A program made the position numbers and the translations under genes. 43,887 nucleotides of DNA, taken from assembly GCA_002344885.1 (NCBI GenBank), contig DDUQ01000030.1, positions 834 through 44,720 on the forward strand, given 5' to 3'. This document shows positions 1-8,468 of the stretch, one piece after another. Position 1 is the stretch's first letter; each line of letters opens with the position of its first letter. The stretch comes from Comamonadaceae bacterium UBA2334 (GTDB taxonomy: Bacteria > Pseudomonadota > Gammaproteobacteria > Burkholderiales > Burkholderiaceae_C). Below the pieces are notes generated by a model. The model was not told the DNA's origin, did no database searches, and worked only from the letters and a program-made list of their open reading frames with translations.

Positions 1-944
1 CGCACTACTACGTGCACCCCGACCTGCAGGACCTGGCCCTTGAAACGGGCGGCATCGTCAGCGACAGCCTGGAAATGGCGCGGTTCGGGCGCAACCACAC
101 GGCGCAGACGCTGGTGGTGGCGGGGGTGCGCTTCATGGGCGAGACGGCCAAGATCCTCAGCCCCGAGAAAACCGTGCTGATGCCCGAACTGGAGGCCAAC
201 TGCTCGCTCGACCTGGGTTGCCCCATCGGCGCGTTCTCGGCCTTCTGTGACCAGCACCCCGACCGCACTGTGGTGGTCTATGCCAACACCAGCGCGGCGG
301 TCAAGGCCCGCTCGGACTGGCTGGTGACCAGCAGTTGCGCGCTGGACATCGTGCGCGCCCTGAAAGACAAGGGCCATAAGATTCTCTGGGCACCTGACCG
401 GCACCTGGGGGGCTACATCCAGCGCGAAACCGGTGCCGACATGCTGATGTGGAACGGCAGCTGCATCGTCCACGACGAGTTCAAGGCATTCGAGCTGGAA
501 GCCCTGAAAAAAGAACACCCCGGAGCCAAGGTGCTTGTGCACCCCGAAAGCCCGGCCGATGTGGTGGCGCTGGCCGATGCCGTGGGCTCCACCAGTGCCA
601 TCCTGAACGCGGCCAGAACGATGGACGCCACCACCTTCATCGTGGCCACCGACAACGGCATGATGCACAGCCTGCGCACGCAGAACCCTGGCAAAACCTT
701 CATCGAAGCCCCCACAGCGGGCAACAGCGCCACCTGCAAGAGCTGTGCGCACTGCCCGTGGATGGCCATGAACGGCCTGGCGGCATTGGTGCATGTGCTG
801 GACACCGGTGCCAACGCCATCACCGTCGATCCGGCATTGATTCCTCGGGCGCGGCAACCCATTGACCGCATGCTGGCCTTCACCGCCGCGCTCAAGGCGG
901 GTCAGCCGGTGTCGGGCCTGGTGCCGCACATCGGGGCGGCTTGA
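1..944 (+). CDS. nadA: Quinolinate synthase NadA (5' end outside window)
   Basis: NadA condenses iminoaspartate with dihydroxyacetone phosphate to quinolinate in de novo NAD synthesis, using one [4Fe-4S] cluster. The frame is open from base 3 (HYYVHPDLQDLA...), so the start and the first domain lie left of the window. Three cluster-type cysteines are visible: TSSCALDIV, NGSCIVHDEF, and the C-terminal CKSCAHCPWMAMN, which match the three conserved NadA cysteine sites. The gene ends at TGA 942-944 and converges on panD. The next enzyme upstream in the pathway, NadB, is encoded about 600 bases away on the other strand. Identification is secure; only the truncation is unusual. Confidence 0.96.
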   Translation, partial: HYYVHPDLQDLALETGGIVSDSLEMARFGRNHTAQTLVVAGVRFMGETAKILSPEKTVLMPELEANCSLDLGCPIGAFSAFCDQHPDRTVVVYANTSAAVKARSDWLVTSSCALDIVRALKDKGHKILWAPDRHLGGYIQRETGADMLMWNGSCIVHDEFKAFELEALKKEHPGAKVLVHPESPADVVALADAVGSTSAILNAARTMDATTFIVATDNGMMHSLRTQNPGKTFIEAPTAGNSATCKSCAHCPWMAMNGLAALVHVLDTGANAITVDPALIPRARQPIDRMLAFTAALKAGQPVSGLVPHIGAA

Positions 945-954
945 GCGCCGGTGG

Positions 955-983
955 CATCACCGTTGCACAACGTCGGGGTGATG
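955..983. other. Hairpin between convergent nadA and panD
   Basis: CATCACC (955-961) and GGTGATG (977-983) are perfect inverted arms, and the loop itself contains GTTG-CA-CAAC. It sits in the 122-base gap between two convergent stop codons, where a bidirectional terminator would be expected. There is no T tract on either side, so a terminator role is a guess. Confidence 0.3.
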
Positions 984-1066
984 GCTGACTCAGTTTGCCC
1001 GGTTGAGTGAGGGAGACAGGGCTTTTGCCTGGGCGCGGCCGTAGCCGTGAAGGTGGGTGGTGGGTG

Positions 1067-1471
1067 TCAGCACTCGTCCGTGCCGTGTCCAGGCGCTGCC
1101 TGCGTGGGCACATGGTGGCGCAAGCCGACAGCTTTGTTGTGTGCGTCCACAAACACCAGTTGTGGCTCGTGTGCTGACACGTCCGATTCGTGCACCTGGG
1201 CAAACGAGGCAATGATGATCAGGTCGCCCACCGTTGCCCGCCGCGCGGCCGAACCGTTGACCGAAATCATCCCGCTGCCACGCTCGCCCTTGATGGCGTA
1301 GGTGATGAAACGTTCGCCGTTGTTGATGTTCCAGATGTGGACCTGCTCGTTCTCGGCAATGTTGGCCGCATCCAGCAGGTCTTCGTCGATGGCGCAGGAG
1401 CCTTCGTAATGAAGTTCGCATTGGGTCACGGCCACACGGTGGATTTTGGATTTCAGCAGGGTTCGGAACAT
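1067..1471 (-). CDS. panD: Aspartate 1-decarboxylase precursor PanD
   Basis: PanD decarboxylates L-aspartate to beta-alanine for pantothenate and coenzyme A. It is a 134-residue proenzyme that cleaves itself to expose a pyruvoyl group. The cleavage site Gly24-Ser25 is visible in HYEGSCAID, at the usual position, and the N terminus MFRTLLKSKIHRV is typical of the family. It lies 94 bases downstream of nadB on the same strand. Both enzymes use aspartate, but the pathways are otherwise separate. The last roughly 15 residues are a poorly conserved tail. Confidence 0.96.
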   Translation of the reverse strand: MFRTLLKSKIHRVAVTQCELHYEGSCAIDEDLLDAANIAENEQVHIWNINNGERFITYAIKGERGSGMISVNGSAARRATVGDLIIIASFAQVHESDVSAHEPQLVFVDAHNKAVGLRHHVPTQAAPGHGTDEC

Positions 1472-1565
1472 GGTCTGATGACGTTGTGGTGAGGGTGTCA
1501 GGCGGGTGACCTAGGCAGCATCTGCCGGAAGGCCCACGGAAGTGGTTTGGCTTGCTGCGCGGCCT

Positions 1566-3152
1566 TCAGCGTGGCGGCGGCACCAGCACCGTGGGTTGGG
1601 CCACTGCGTCGGTCTGCGGGAAATCGCGGCTGTAGTGCAAGCCCCTGCTTTCGCGGCGCATCAGGGCAGACATGACGATCAGGTCGGCCACCTGCACCAG
1701 GTTGCGCAGTTCCAGCAGGTCGCGGGTGACGTGGAACTGGGCGTAGAACTCGTCGATCTCCCGCTGCAGCAGGGTGATGCGGTGGGCGGCCCGCTCCAGC
1801 CGCTTGGTGGTGCGCACAATGCCCACGTAGTCCCACATGAAGCGGCGCAGTTCGTGCCAGTTGTGGGTCACCACCACCAGCTCGTCGGAGTCGGTCACGC
1901 GGCTGTCGTCCCATTCGGGCAGGGTGGGGCGTTCGGTGGGGGTGTCGGTGCGGATGGCCTGTACCGTGGCGGAGGCAAACACCATGCACTCCAGCAGCGA
2001 ATTGCTGGCCAGGCGGTTGGCACCGTGCAGGCCGGTGCAGGTGGTTTCACCCACGGCATACAGCCCGTCCAGGTCGGTGCGGCCATGCAGGTCGGTCACC
2101 ACGCCGCCGCAGGTGTAGTGTGCGGCGGGCACCACCGGAATGGGGTCGGTGGTGATGTCGATGCCCAGCTCCAGGCAGCGCGCCTTGATGTTGGGGAAGT
2201 GCGCTTCCAGAAACTCGGGGCTCTTGTGGCTGATGTCGAGGTAGACGCAGTCCACCCCGTGTTTTTTCATTTCGAAGTCGATGGCGCGGGCCACCACGTC
2301 GCGCGGGGCCAGTTCTTCGCGTGCGTCGTGCTGGGGCATGAAGCGGCCACCACCGGCTGACTGGGGCAGCAGCAGTTTGCCGCCTTCGCCGCGCACGGCT
2401 TCGGTGATGAGGTAGCTCTTGGCCTGGGGGTGGTACAGGCAGGTGGGGTGGAACTGGATGAATTCCATGTTGGCCACGCGGCACCCGGCGCGCCAGGCGG
2501 CTGCAATGCCGTCGCCCGTGGCAGTGTCGGGGTTGGTGGTGTACAGGTACACCTTGCCCGCGCCACCCGTGGCCAGGATGGTGTGGGGTGCGCTGAAGGT
2601 CACCACCGTGTCGGCCTGCTCGTCCAGTGCGTAGACGCCGTGACAGCGATTGCCTTGTCCGCCCAGTTTGCGGTCGGTGATCAGGTCCACCAGCATGTGG
2701 TGCTCGAACAGTGCAATGTTGGGCGTGCGCCGGACGGTCTCGATCAGCGTGGCCTGCACCGCCGCCCCGGTGGCGTCGGTGGCGTGCACGATGCGGCGGT
2801 GGCTGTGGCCGCCCTCGCGTGTCAGGTGCAGCTCGCCATCTTCCATCGAGAAGGGCACGCCCAGTGCTTGCAACCAGTGGATGGCTTCAGGCGCGTGTTC
2901 CACCACCATTTGCGTGGCTTCGAGGTCGCACAGGCCGGCACCGGCCACCAGAGTGTCCTGCACATGGTTGTCGAAGGTGTCGGCCCCGTCCATCACGGCG
3001 GCAATGCCGCCCTGGGCCCAGTTGCTGGCACCATCCGCCATGCCGCGTTTGGTCAGCACCGCCACGCGGTGCGTGGGGGCCAGTTGCAGGGCAGCCGTCA
3101 GGCCGGCCAGGCCGCTGCCCACAATCACGACATCGAAATTCAAAGCGGTCAC
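1566..3152 (-). CDS. nadB: L-aspartate oxidase NadB
   Basis: NadB is an FAD enzyme that oxidises L-aspartate to iminoaspartate, the first step of de novo NAD synthesis, feeding NadA. The N-terminal dinucleotide fold DVVIVGSGLAGLTAA is clear. Succinate-dehydrogenase/aspartate-oxidase family motifs follow (ASNWAQGGIAA, REGGHSHRRI, ETTCTGLHGANRLASNS), then a helical C-terminal domain. I prefer the GTG at 3152, giving 528 residues beginning (M)TALNFDVVIVG. A TTG at 3176 would add eight residues that are read entirely from a dispersed repeat. Neither candidate has a strong Shine-Dalgarno. The gene lies between scpA and panD. Confidence 0.95.
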   Translation of the reverse strand: MTALNFDVVIVGSGLAGLTAALQLAPTHRVAVLTKRGMADGASNWAQGGIAAVMDGADTFDNHVQDTLVAGAGLCDLEATQMVVEHAPEAIHWLQALGVPFSMEDGELHLTREGGHSHRRIVHATDATGAAVQATLIETVRRTPNIALFEHHMLVDLITDRKLGGQGNRCHGVYALDEQADTVVTFSAPHTILATGGAGKVYLYTTNPDTATGDGIAAAWRAGCRVANMEFIQFHPTCLYHPQAKSYLITEAVRGEGGKLLLPQSAGGGRFMPQHDAREELAPRDVVARAIDFEMKKHGVDCVYLDISHKSPEFLEAHFPNIKARCLELGIDITTDPIPVVPAAHYTCGGVVTDLHGRTDLDGLYAVGETTCTGLHGANRLASNSLLECMVFASATVQAIRTDTPTERPTLPEWDDSRVTDSDELVVVTHNWHELRRFMWDYVGIVRTTKRLERAAHRITLLQREIDEFYAQFHVTRDLLELRNLVQVADLIVMSALMRRESRGLHYSRDFPQTDAVAQPTVLVPPPR

Positions 3153-3159
3153 GGTGTTC

Positions 3160-3209
3160 AAAATAAAGAATAGCAATGAAGCTTTGTGATTAAAGCGGTA
3201 GGCGCGTTT
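3160..3209. repeat. Dispersed imperfect-palindrome repeat, copy 1
   Basis: This AT-rich block contains ATAGC, then GCTTTGTGATTAAAGC, then GGTAGGCGC and a T run. It follows the same order of elements as the other copies in the window. It fills the gap between nadB and scpA and abuts the scpA stop codon. Confidence 0.7.
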
Positions 3210-4067
3210 TCAGCTTGGTGTGTAGGCCAGGCGGACGTAGATCGGCGCGAAGGCTTCGGCTTGCGTCAGCTCAATCAGTGTTTCCTTGGCCAGCTCCAGC
3301 ATGGCAATGAAGGTCACCACCAGCACCGGGAGTCCGCGTGAGGCGTCAAACAGGTCGCCGAACTCGACGAACCGGCGCTTTTGCAGGGCCTTGAGGACGA
3401 TGCCCATGTGTTCCCGCACCGACAGCTCTTCCCGGCTGATGCGGTGGTGTTGCACCAGTTTGGCGCGCTTGACGATGTCGGCCCAGGCCTGACGGAGGTC
3501 GTCAGCGCTCACGTCCGGGAACAGGGGTTGCAGCGACTGTTCCATGTACACCTCGGCATGGAGCATGTCACGGCCCATCTGGGGCAGCTCGTTCAGGTGC
3601 ACGGCAGCGAGCTTCATGCGTTCGTACTCCAGCAGGCGGCGCACCAGCTCGGCCCGTGGGTCTTCCGCCTCCTCGCCACTGTCGGTGCTGCGCACAGGGA
3701 GCAGCATGCGTGATTTGATTTCGATCAGCATGGCTGCCATCAGCAGGTACTCGGCCGCCAACTCCAGGTTGGAGGCACGGATCTCATCGACGTAAGCCAG
3801 GTATTGCCGGGTGACCGCGGCCATGGGGATGTCGAGGATGTTGAAGTTCTGTTTGCGGATCAGGTACAGCAGCAGATCCAACGGCCCCTCGAAGGCCTCC
3901 AGAAACACTTGCAGCGCTTCGGGCGGGATGTACAGGTCTTGCGGCAGCGCAAACAGGGGCTCACCATACAGACGGGCAACGGCCACGTTGTCAACCACGT
4001 CGGGTTGACCGGGAATGGACTCGTCTGGCGCCTGATGGGCCAGCGCCTCTTCAGCGGGGGTGAGCAT
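3210..4067 (-). CDS. scpA: Segregation and condensation protein ScpA
   Basis: ScpA is the kleisin subunit that bridges SMC heads with ScpB in the bacterial condensin complex and acts on the nucleoid. The hallmark is the segment FEGPLDLLLYLIRKQNFNI at about residues 59-77. A helical central part (AAEYLLMAAMLIEIKSRMLLP) and a C-terminal winged-helix region follow. The length of 285 residues is normal; the first 50 residues are an acidic, weakly conserved extension. It is preceded by the DUF3460 gene, a pairing common in Burkholderiales, and followed by nadB. No SMC or ScpB gene is in the window. Confidence 0.94.
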   Translation of the reverse strand: MLTPAEEALAHQAPDESIPGQPDVVDNVAVARLYGEPLFALPQDLYIPPEALQVFLEAFEGPLDLLLYLIRKQNFNILDIPMAAVTRQYLAYVDEIRASNLELAAEYLLMAAMLIEIKSRMLLPVRSTDSGEEAEDPRAELVRRLLEYERMKLAAVHLNELPQMGRDMLHAEVYMEQSLQPLFPDVSADDLRQAWADIVKRAKLVQHHRISREELSVREHMGIVLKALQKRRFVEFGDLFDASRGLPVLVVTFIAMLELAKETLIELTQAEAFAPIYVRLAYTPS

Positions 4068-4083
4068 GCGGGGGAAAACGATT

Positions 4084-4103
4084 GGCTGACGGCGGGGTCA
4101 GCC
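4084..4103 (-). terminator. Possible weak hairpin terminator after the DUF3460 gene
   Basis: GGCTGAC and GTCAGCC form a perfect 7-bp stem with a 6-base loop in the 43-base gap between the DUF3460 gene and scpA. On the minus strand it is followed only by AATCGTTTT, so termination would be partial at best. Confidence 0.3.
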
Positions 4104-4110
4104 GACGTTT

Positions 4111-4323
4111 TCAGGCTTCGGTCGGAGCGGTCTGGTAGGGGTAGGGCTTTTGCGCAATCTGACCGGCCAGCAGGTCTTTCTGAACACTGTGGTCAATGTC
4201 CTTGTCCCACAGCAGGTTGCGACCCTCGCGCTGACCTGCTTCCAGGGCCGGGTTGGCCGACTTGATCGACTCGATGAAGTCGGTGGCATCGGACGTGTAG
4301 TGAGGGCGGGCAAAGATGGACAT
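4111..4323 (-). CDS. DUF3460 family small protein
   Basis: A 70-residue protein beginning MSIFARPHYTSDATDFI. It matches the DUF3460 family, a Burkholderiales-typical small protein of unknown function. It is hydrophilic, with no signal peptide or membrane segment, and it keeps the usual NLLWDKD segment and a Pro/Tyr-rich C terminus. The frame is open further upstream, but that extension is Arg/Cys-rich and unlike the family, so ATG 4321-4323 is chosen. It probably starts the DUF3460-scpA-nadB-panD strand. Confidence 0.85.
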   Translation of the reverse strand: MSIFARPHYTSDATDFIESIKSANPALEAGQREGRNLLWDKDIDHSVQKDLLAGQIAQKPYPYQTAPTEA

Positions 4324-4478
4324 GATGTTCGAGTCAACCTGATGGCAAGAAGGGCGGTATTTTAATTGCCTGCGCTGGCTACACTTTGCACAACGCTGTC
4401 GTCGTGTCCTTCTCCGCCATGAAGTCCTGTATCCCACTGTTTTGCAACTTGGATCATCCGCTGGCTAACTTTCGTCTG

Positions 4479-5000
4479 ATGGGCCTGTGGAGCCGTGTGC
4501 GGATGGGCTGTTGCCTGGCCGTTTGTCTGGCGGCTCTGCTGGCGCTTGCTGGCTGCGACGTGCAGCGCATCAGCGAACTGGAAGAGGGCGTGTCCACCGA
4601 ACTGGATGTGAAAAAGCGGTTTGGCGAACCCGAGGCGGTGTGGGAGGGTGACGGTGGCGTGCGCATTTTTGAATACAACCGCCAGCCAGCGGGGCATCAG
4701 AACTACATGATCAGCATCGGCTCGGACGGCAAGATGACGGCCCTGCGCCAGGTGTTGACGCCTCGCAACTTTGCGCAGATTCAACCGGGCATGCCGATGG
4801 AAACCGTCAGGCGCATGCTGGGGCGCCCGATGAAGGTCACGCCCTACGAACTGAAGGCCGAGGTGCACCACGACTGGCGTTACCTCGATGGCCCCAACAC
4901 CAGCGACGCCAAGGTGTTCACGGTGGTGTATGACCGCGACTACAAGGTGCTGCGCACCGAGTCGGTACGCGACCCGGCGCTGGACAACGGCGGCAAGTAA
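4479..5000 (+). CDS. BamE/SmpA-domain outer membrane lipoprotein
   Basis: From ATG 4479 this is a 173-residue lipoprotein. It has a basic N terminus (MGLWSRVRMG), a hydrophobic stretch and the lipobox LALAGC, so lipidation is expected at Cys26. The mature part has two BamE-like segments: ELEEGVSTELDVKKRFGEP and QIQPGMPMETVRRMLGRP. Each is the typical beginning of the alpha-alpha-beta fold, so it may be a tandem-type relative of BamE, the small subunit of the outer-membrane-protein assembly complex. Whether it is the true BamE or a paralogue cannot be decided here. ATGs at 4419 and 4503 are alternative starts. It converges on metG. Confidence 0.85.
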   Translation: MGLWSRVRMGCCLAVCLAALLALAGCDVQRISELEEGVSTELDVKKRFGEPEAVWEGDGGVRIFEYNRQPAGHQNYMISIGSDGKMTALRQVLTPRNFAQIQPGMPMETVRRMLGRPMKVTPYELKAEVHHDWRYLDGPNTSDAKVFTVVYDRDYKVLRTESVRDPALDNGGK

Positions 5001-5026
5001 CCGATGGCGGTTGGCCTGACCCGGTC

Positions 5027-7174
5027 TCAGTGAATCCGCATGCCCGGCGTGGCACCGGGCCAGGGTTGCAGCACGAAGATGCCGGGGATCTGCCTTTCGT
5101 CGGCGTAGCTGGCAGCCAGCACCATGCCTTCGCTCAGGCCAAACTTCATTTTGCGCGGGGCCAGGTTGGCCACCACCACGGTCAGCAGGCCGGTCAGTTG
5201 CTCGGGCTGGTACATGCTGGCAATGCCTGAAAACACGTTGCGGGTCTTGGGCTGACCGGCGTCGTCCTTCTCGCCCACGTCCAGCGTCAGGCGCAGCAGT
5301 TTGGTGCTGCCTTCCACCGCTTCGCTGGCCAGGATTTTGGCAATGCGCAGGTCAACCTTGGCAAAGTCGTCGATGCCGATGGTGGGTGCCAGCGCTTCAC
5401 CGCCGGGGGCATTGGGGTCGGCCGCCGGGGCTGCAGCAGCCTTGGCAGGCTTCTTGGCGTTGTTGGACTCTGTTTTGGTAGCTTCCTGTGCTTGATTGGC
5501 AAGCGCTGGAGGCTCAAACAATGCCTCAAGTTGCTTGGGGTCTACCCGCTGCATCAGGTGCTGGTAGGGGTTGATGCGGGCCACGTCCTGGCCGGAAGCA
5601 CCCCATGCCCCCAAGTCGGCGCCGGTCAGCTCGGCCACACGGCTGGCCAGTGAGGGCAGCACGGGGGCCAGGTAACGCGCCAGCAGCGTGAAGGCGTTGA
5701 CCAGCACCGAGCACACCTGGTGCAGGCGCTCGCTCTGGGCGGGGTCCTTGGCCAGGTCCCAGGGTTTGTGCTGGTCCACATAGGCGTTGACGCGGTCGGC
5801 CAGGGCCATGATGTCGCGCATGGCCTTGCCGTATTCGCGGCCTTCGTACAGCGTGGCCACGGTGTCGGCTGCTGCGCGGATGTCGGCCAGCAGCGCGGCA
5901 CCTTGCTCGTCGGCAGCGGTGGCCAGTACGCCGTCAAAACGCTTGGTGAGGAAACCCGCCGAGCGGCTGACGATGTTGACGAACTTGCCCACCAGGTCGC
6001 TGTTGACCCGCAGCATGAAGTCGTCCTGGTTGAAGTCGATGTCTTCGTTCTTGTTGCTCAGCTTGGCGGCCAGGTAGTAGCGCAGCCATTCGGGGTTCAT
6101 GCCCAGCTTGAGGTACTTGAGCGGGTCCAGCCCGGTGCCCCGGCTCTTGCTCATCTTCTCGCCGTTGTTGATGGTCAGAAACCCGTGCACGAACACCGCG
6201 TTGGGCACCTTCCGGCCGCTGAAATGCAGCATGGCGGGCCAGAACAGGGTGTGGAAGGTGATGATGTCCTTGCCGATGAAGTGGTACTGCTCGGTGGCCG
6301 GGTCGGCCATGAAGGCTTCGTAGTCCTTGCCTTGTTTGACAAACAGGTTCTTCAGCGAGGCCAGGTAGCCCACGGGCGCGTCCAGCCACACATAGAAATA
6401 CTTGCCCGGTGCGTCGGGAATCTCGATGCCGAAGTAGGGTGCGTCGCGGCTGATGTCCCAGTCGCCCATCTTGGGTTTGCCGTCTTCGCCGGGGGCAATC
6501 CACTCGGTGATCTTGTTCAGCACCTCGGGCTGCACCGCGCCGCTGGTGGTCCAGCCATTCAGGAAGTCCAGGCAGCGCGGGTCGGACAGCTTGAAGAAGA
6601 AGTGGTCCGACGATTTGAGCACCGGTGTGGCCCCCGACAGGGCGGAGTAGGGGTTCTTCAGCTCGGTGGGGGCGTAGACCGCGCCACAGACTTCGCAGTT
6701 GTCGCCGTACTGGTCCTTGGCGCCGCATTTGGGGCACTCGCCCTTGATGAAACGGTCGGGCAGGAACATGGCCTTGTCGGGGTCGAAGAACTGCTCGATG
6801 GTGCGGGTCTCGATCAGGCCGTTGGCCTTCAGGTCTTTGTAGATGGCCTGGGCCAGTTCGTGGTTCTCGGGGCCGTCGGTGCTGTGCCAGTTGTCAAAAC
6901 TGATGTGAAAGCCGTCGAGGTAAGGTTTGCGGCCCGAGGCGATGTCGGCCACGAAATGCTGGGGTGTTTTGCCGGCCTTTTCCGCCGCGATCATGATGGG
7001 GGCACCGTGCGCGTCGTCGGCGCACACAAAATTCACCTCGTGCCCGCGCATGCGCTGGAACCGCACCCAGATGTCGGCCTGGATGTACTCCATGATGTGG
7101 CCGATGTGGAAATGGCCGTTGGCATACGGCAGTGCGGTGGTGACGAACAGGCGGCGAGGGGAGGCTTGAGTCAT
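5027..7174 (-). CDS. metG: Methionyl-tRNA synthetase
   Basis: MetG charges tRNA-Met with methionine. The 715-residue protein has the class I signature HIGH in GHFHIGHIMEY near the N terminus and a Zn-binding Cys4 knuckle (CPKCGAKDQYGDNCEVCG). It also has the KMSKSRGT loop, a helical anticodon-binding domain, and a C-terminal tRNA-binding domain of EMAP-II type from about residue 605 (IDDFAKVDLRIAKI). The start at ATG 7172-7174 gives MTQASPRRLFVTTALPYANG, as in the family. An Ala/Lys/Pro-rich linker joins the last two domains. Part of it, about residues 554-570, is encoded by a copy of the dispersed repeat. Divergent from apbC. Confidence 0.97.
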   Translation of the reverse strand: MTQASPRRLFVTTALPYANGHFHIGHIMEYIQADIWVRFQRMRGHEVNFVCADDAHGAPIMIAAEKAGKTPQHFVADIASGRKPYLDGFHISFDNWHSTDGPENHELAQAIYKDLKANGLIETRTIEQFFDPDKAMFLPDRFIKGECPKCGAKDQYGDNCEVCGAVYAPTELKNPYSALSGATPVLKSSDHFFFKLSDPRCLDFLNGWTTSGAVQPEVLNKITEWIAPGEDGKPKMGDWDISRDAPYFGIEIPDAPGKYFYVWLDAPVGYLASLKNLFVKQGKDYEAFMADPATEQYHFIGKDIITFHTLFWPAMLHFSGRKVPNAVFVHGFLTINNGEKMSKSRGTGLDPLKYLKLGMNPEWLRYYLAAKLSNKNEDIDFNQDDFMLRVNSDLVGKFVNIVSRSAGFLTKRFDGVLATAADEQGAALLADIRAAADTVATLYEGREYGKAMRDIMALADRVNAYVDQHKPWDLAKDPAQSERLHQVCSVLVNAFTLLARYLAPVLPSLASRVAELTGADLGAWGASGQDVARINPYQHLMQRVDPKQLEALFEPPALANQAQEATKTESNNAKKPAKAAAAPAADPNAPGGEALAPTIGIDDFAKVDLRIAKILASEAVEGSTKLLRLTLDVGEKDDAGQPKTRNVFSGIASMYQPEQLTGLLTVVVANLAPRKMKFGLSEGMVLAASYADERQIPGIFVLQPWPGATPGMRIH
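5469..5518. repeat. Dispersed repeat, copy 2, inside metG
   Basis: Plus-strand TTTTGGTAGCTTCCTGTGCT, then TGATTGGCAAGCGCTGGAGGC, has the same element order as the intergenic copies: TTTT..TAGC, an inverted CTTG/CAAG core, then GCGCTGGAGGC. It is read in frame within metG and encodes most of the linker residues EPPALANQAQEATKTES. Confidence 0.7.
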
Positions 7175-7256
7175 GGTGCAGGGCAGGGCAGTGGCCCGGA
7201 GCAGGAAAACGGAGCATTTTAAAGATGCACCTGCCGGGCATGTGTGATTGGTGTGT

Positions 7257-7275
7257 GGACGACAGTTTGTCGTGG
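7257..7275. promoter_or_regulatory. Inverted-repeat operator candidate upstream of apbC
   Basis: ACGACA-GTT-TGTCGT (7259-7273) is a 6-bp perfect inverted repeat with a 3-base spacer. Its central 13 bases, CGACAGTTTGTCG, are identical to the core of the inverted repeat at 16493-16511 upstream of the formate dehydrogenase operon. It lies 88 bases before the apbC start in the metG-apbC divergent gap. The inferred ligand is the NtrC-type regulator encoded at 15000-16391. Confidence 0.55.
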
Positions 7276-7361
7276 CTGGCAGCGTTAGACTTCGCGCCCG
7301 GGCAGGTGCGCCGTCGGTGCACATGCGGCATACCCAAGAGACAACCCACGAGACCACACAC

Positions 7362-8453
7362 ATGGCTGCTGATCAACAGGCGCTGCTGAATGCGCTGCAA
7401 TCCGTCATCGATCCGAACACGGGCAAGGACTTCGTGTCCACCCGGGCACTGAAGAATCTGCAGGTCACCGATGGCGACGTGTCGTTCGACGTGGAGCTGG
7501 GCTACCCGGCCAAGAGCCAGATTCCGGGCTTTCGCAAGGCGCTGATTGCGGCGGCGCGCACCGTGGCCGGTGTGGAGAACGTGTCGGTCAACGTGACCAC
7601 CAAAATCACCACCCATGCCGTGCAGCGTGGTGTGGCGGTGCTGCCCAATGTGAAGAACATCATTGCCGTGGCGTCGGGCAAAGGTGGTGTGGGCAAGAGC
7701 ACCACCACTGTCAACCTGGCGCTGGCGCTGGCCGCCGAGGGGGCCAAAGTGGGCATTTTGGATGCCGACATTTACGGGCCCAGCCAGCCGATGATGATGG
7801 GCATTGAAGGCCGCCCCGAAAGCGTGGACGGCCAGACCATGGAACCGCTGGAAAACTACGGCCTGCAGGTCATGTCCATCGGTTTTCTGGTGGACAAGGA
7901 CGAAGCCATGATCTGGCGTGGCCCCATGGCCACGCAGGCACTGGACCAGTTGCTGCGCCAGACCAACTGGAAAGAACTGGACTATCTGCTGGTGGACATG
8001 CCCCCCGGTACCGGCGACATCCAGCTCACGCTGAGCCAGAAGGTGCCGCTGACGGGGGCGGTCATCGTCACCACGCCGCAGGACATTGCGCTGCTGGATG
8101 CGCGCAAGGGCATCAAGATGTTCGAGAAAGTGGGCGTGCCCATCCTGGGTATCGTGGAAAACATGGCGGTGTACTGCTGCCCCAACTGTGGCCACACCGA
8201 GCACATTTTCGGGGCCGAGGGTGGCAAACGCATGGCAGCCGAATACAACATGGACTATCTGGGCGCCTTGCCGCTGACCATGCAGATCCGTGTTCAGGCC
8301 GACAGCGGCAAACCCACCGTGGTGGCCGATCCTGACGGCGATGTGGCGGGCATCTACAAGGGGGTGGCGCGGCAGGTGGCCATCAAAATTGCGCAACGGG
8401 CGAAAGACTTTTCGTCCAAGTTCCCGACCATCAAGATTTCCAAAGACACCTGA
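7362..8453 (+). CDS. apbC: Iron-sulfur cluster carrier ATPase ApbC/Mrp
   Basis: ApbC/Mrp is a cytoplasmic P-loop ATPase that carries and delivers [4Fe-4S] clusters. The 363-residue protein has an N-terminal MIP18/DUF59-like domain (residues 1 to about 90) and a deviant Walker A in ASGKGGVGKSTT. It also has the conserved D-x-D-x-YGPS segment (ILDADIYGPSQP) and the cluster-binding CxxC in YCCPNCGH. ATG 7362 is preferred over 7323 because it begins the conserved domain. Only 15 bases separate its stop from the DUF3305 gene. It may therefore be co-transcribed with the Fe-S-rich formate dehydrogenase accessory genes, for which a cluster carrier would make sense. Confidence 0.95.
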   Translation: MAADQQALLNALQSVIDPNTGKDFVSTRALKNLQVTDGDVSFDVELGYPAKSQIPGFRKALIAAARTVAGVENVSVNVTTKITTHAVQRGVAVLPNVKNIIAVASGKGGVGKSTTTVNLALALAAEGAKVGILDADIYGPSQPMMMGIEGRPESVDGQTMEPLENYGLQVMSIGFLVDKDEAMIWRGPMATQALDQLLRQTNWKELDYLLVDMPPGTGDIQLTLSQKVPLTGAVIVTTPQDIALLDARKGIKMFEKVGVPILGIVENMAVYCCPNCGHTEHIFGAEGGKRMAAEYNMDYLGALPLTMQIRVQADSGKPTVVADPDGDVAGIYKGVARQVAIKIAQRAKDFSSKFPTIKISKDT

Positions 8454-8468
8454 ACGCAGGCGGGCACG

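Noticed and set aside
5720..7222. A 500-codon open frame on the plus strand opposite metG
   Set aside because: Its translation is low-complexity Val/Gly/His-rich and has no family features; it is the GC-rich antisense shadow of a clearly real metG.
7316..7329. A GG-N10-GC spacing upstream of apbC that could suggest a second sigma-54 promoter
   Set aside because: Apart from GG and GC the match to the consensus is poor (CGGTGCACATGCGGCA), and it is only about 50 bases from the operator-like repeat; not better than chance.
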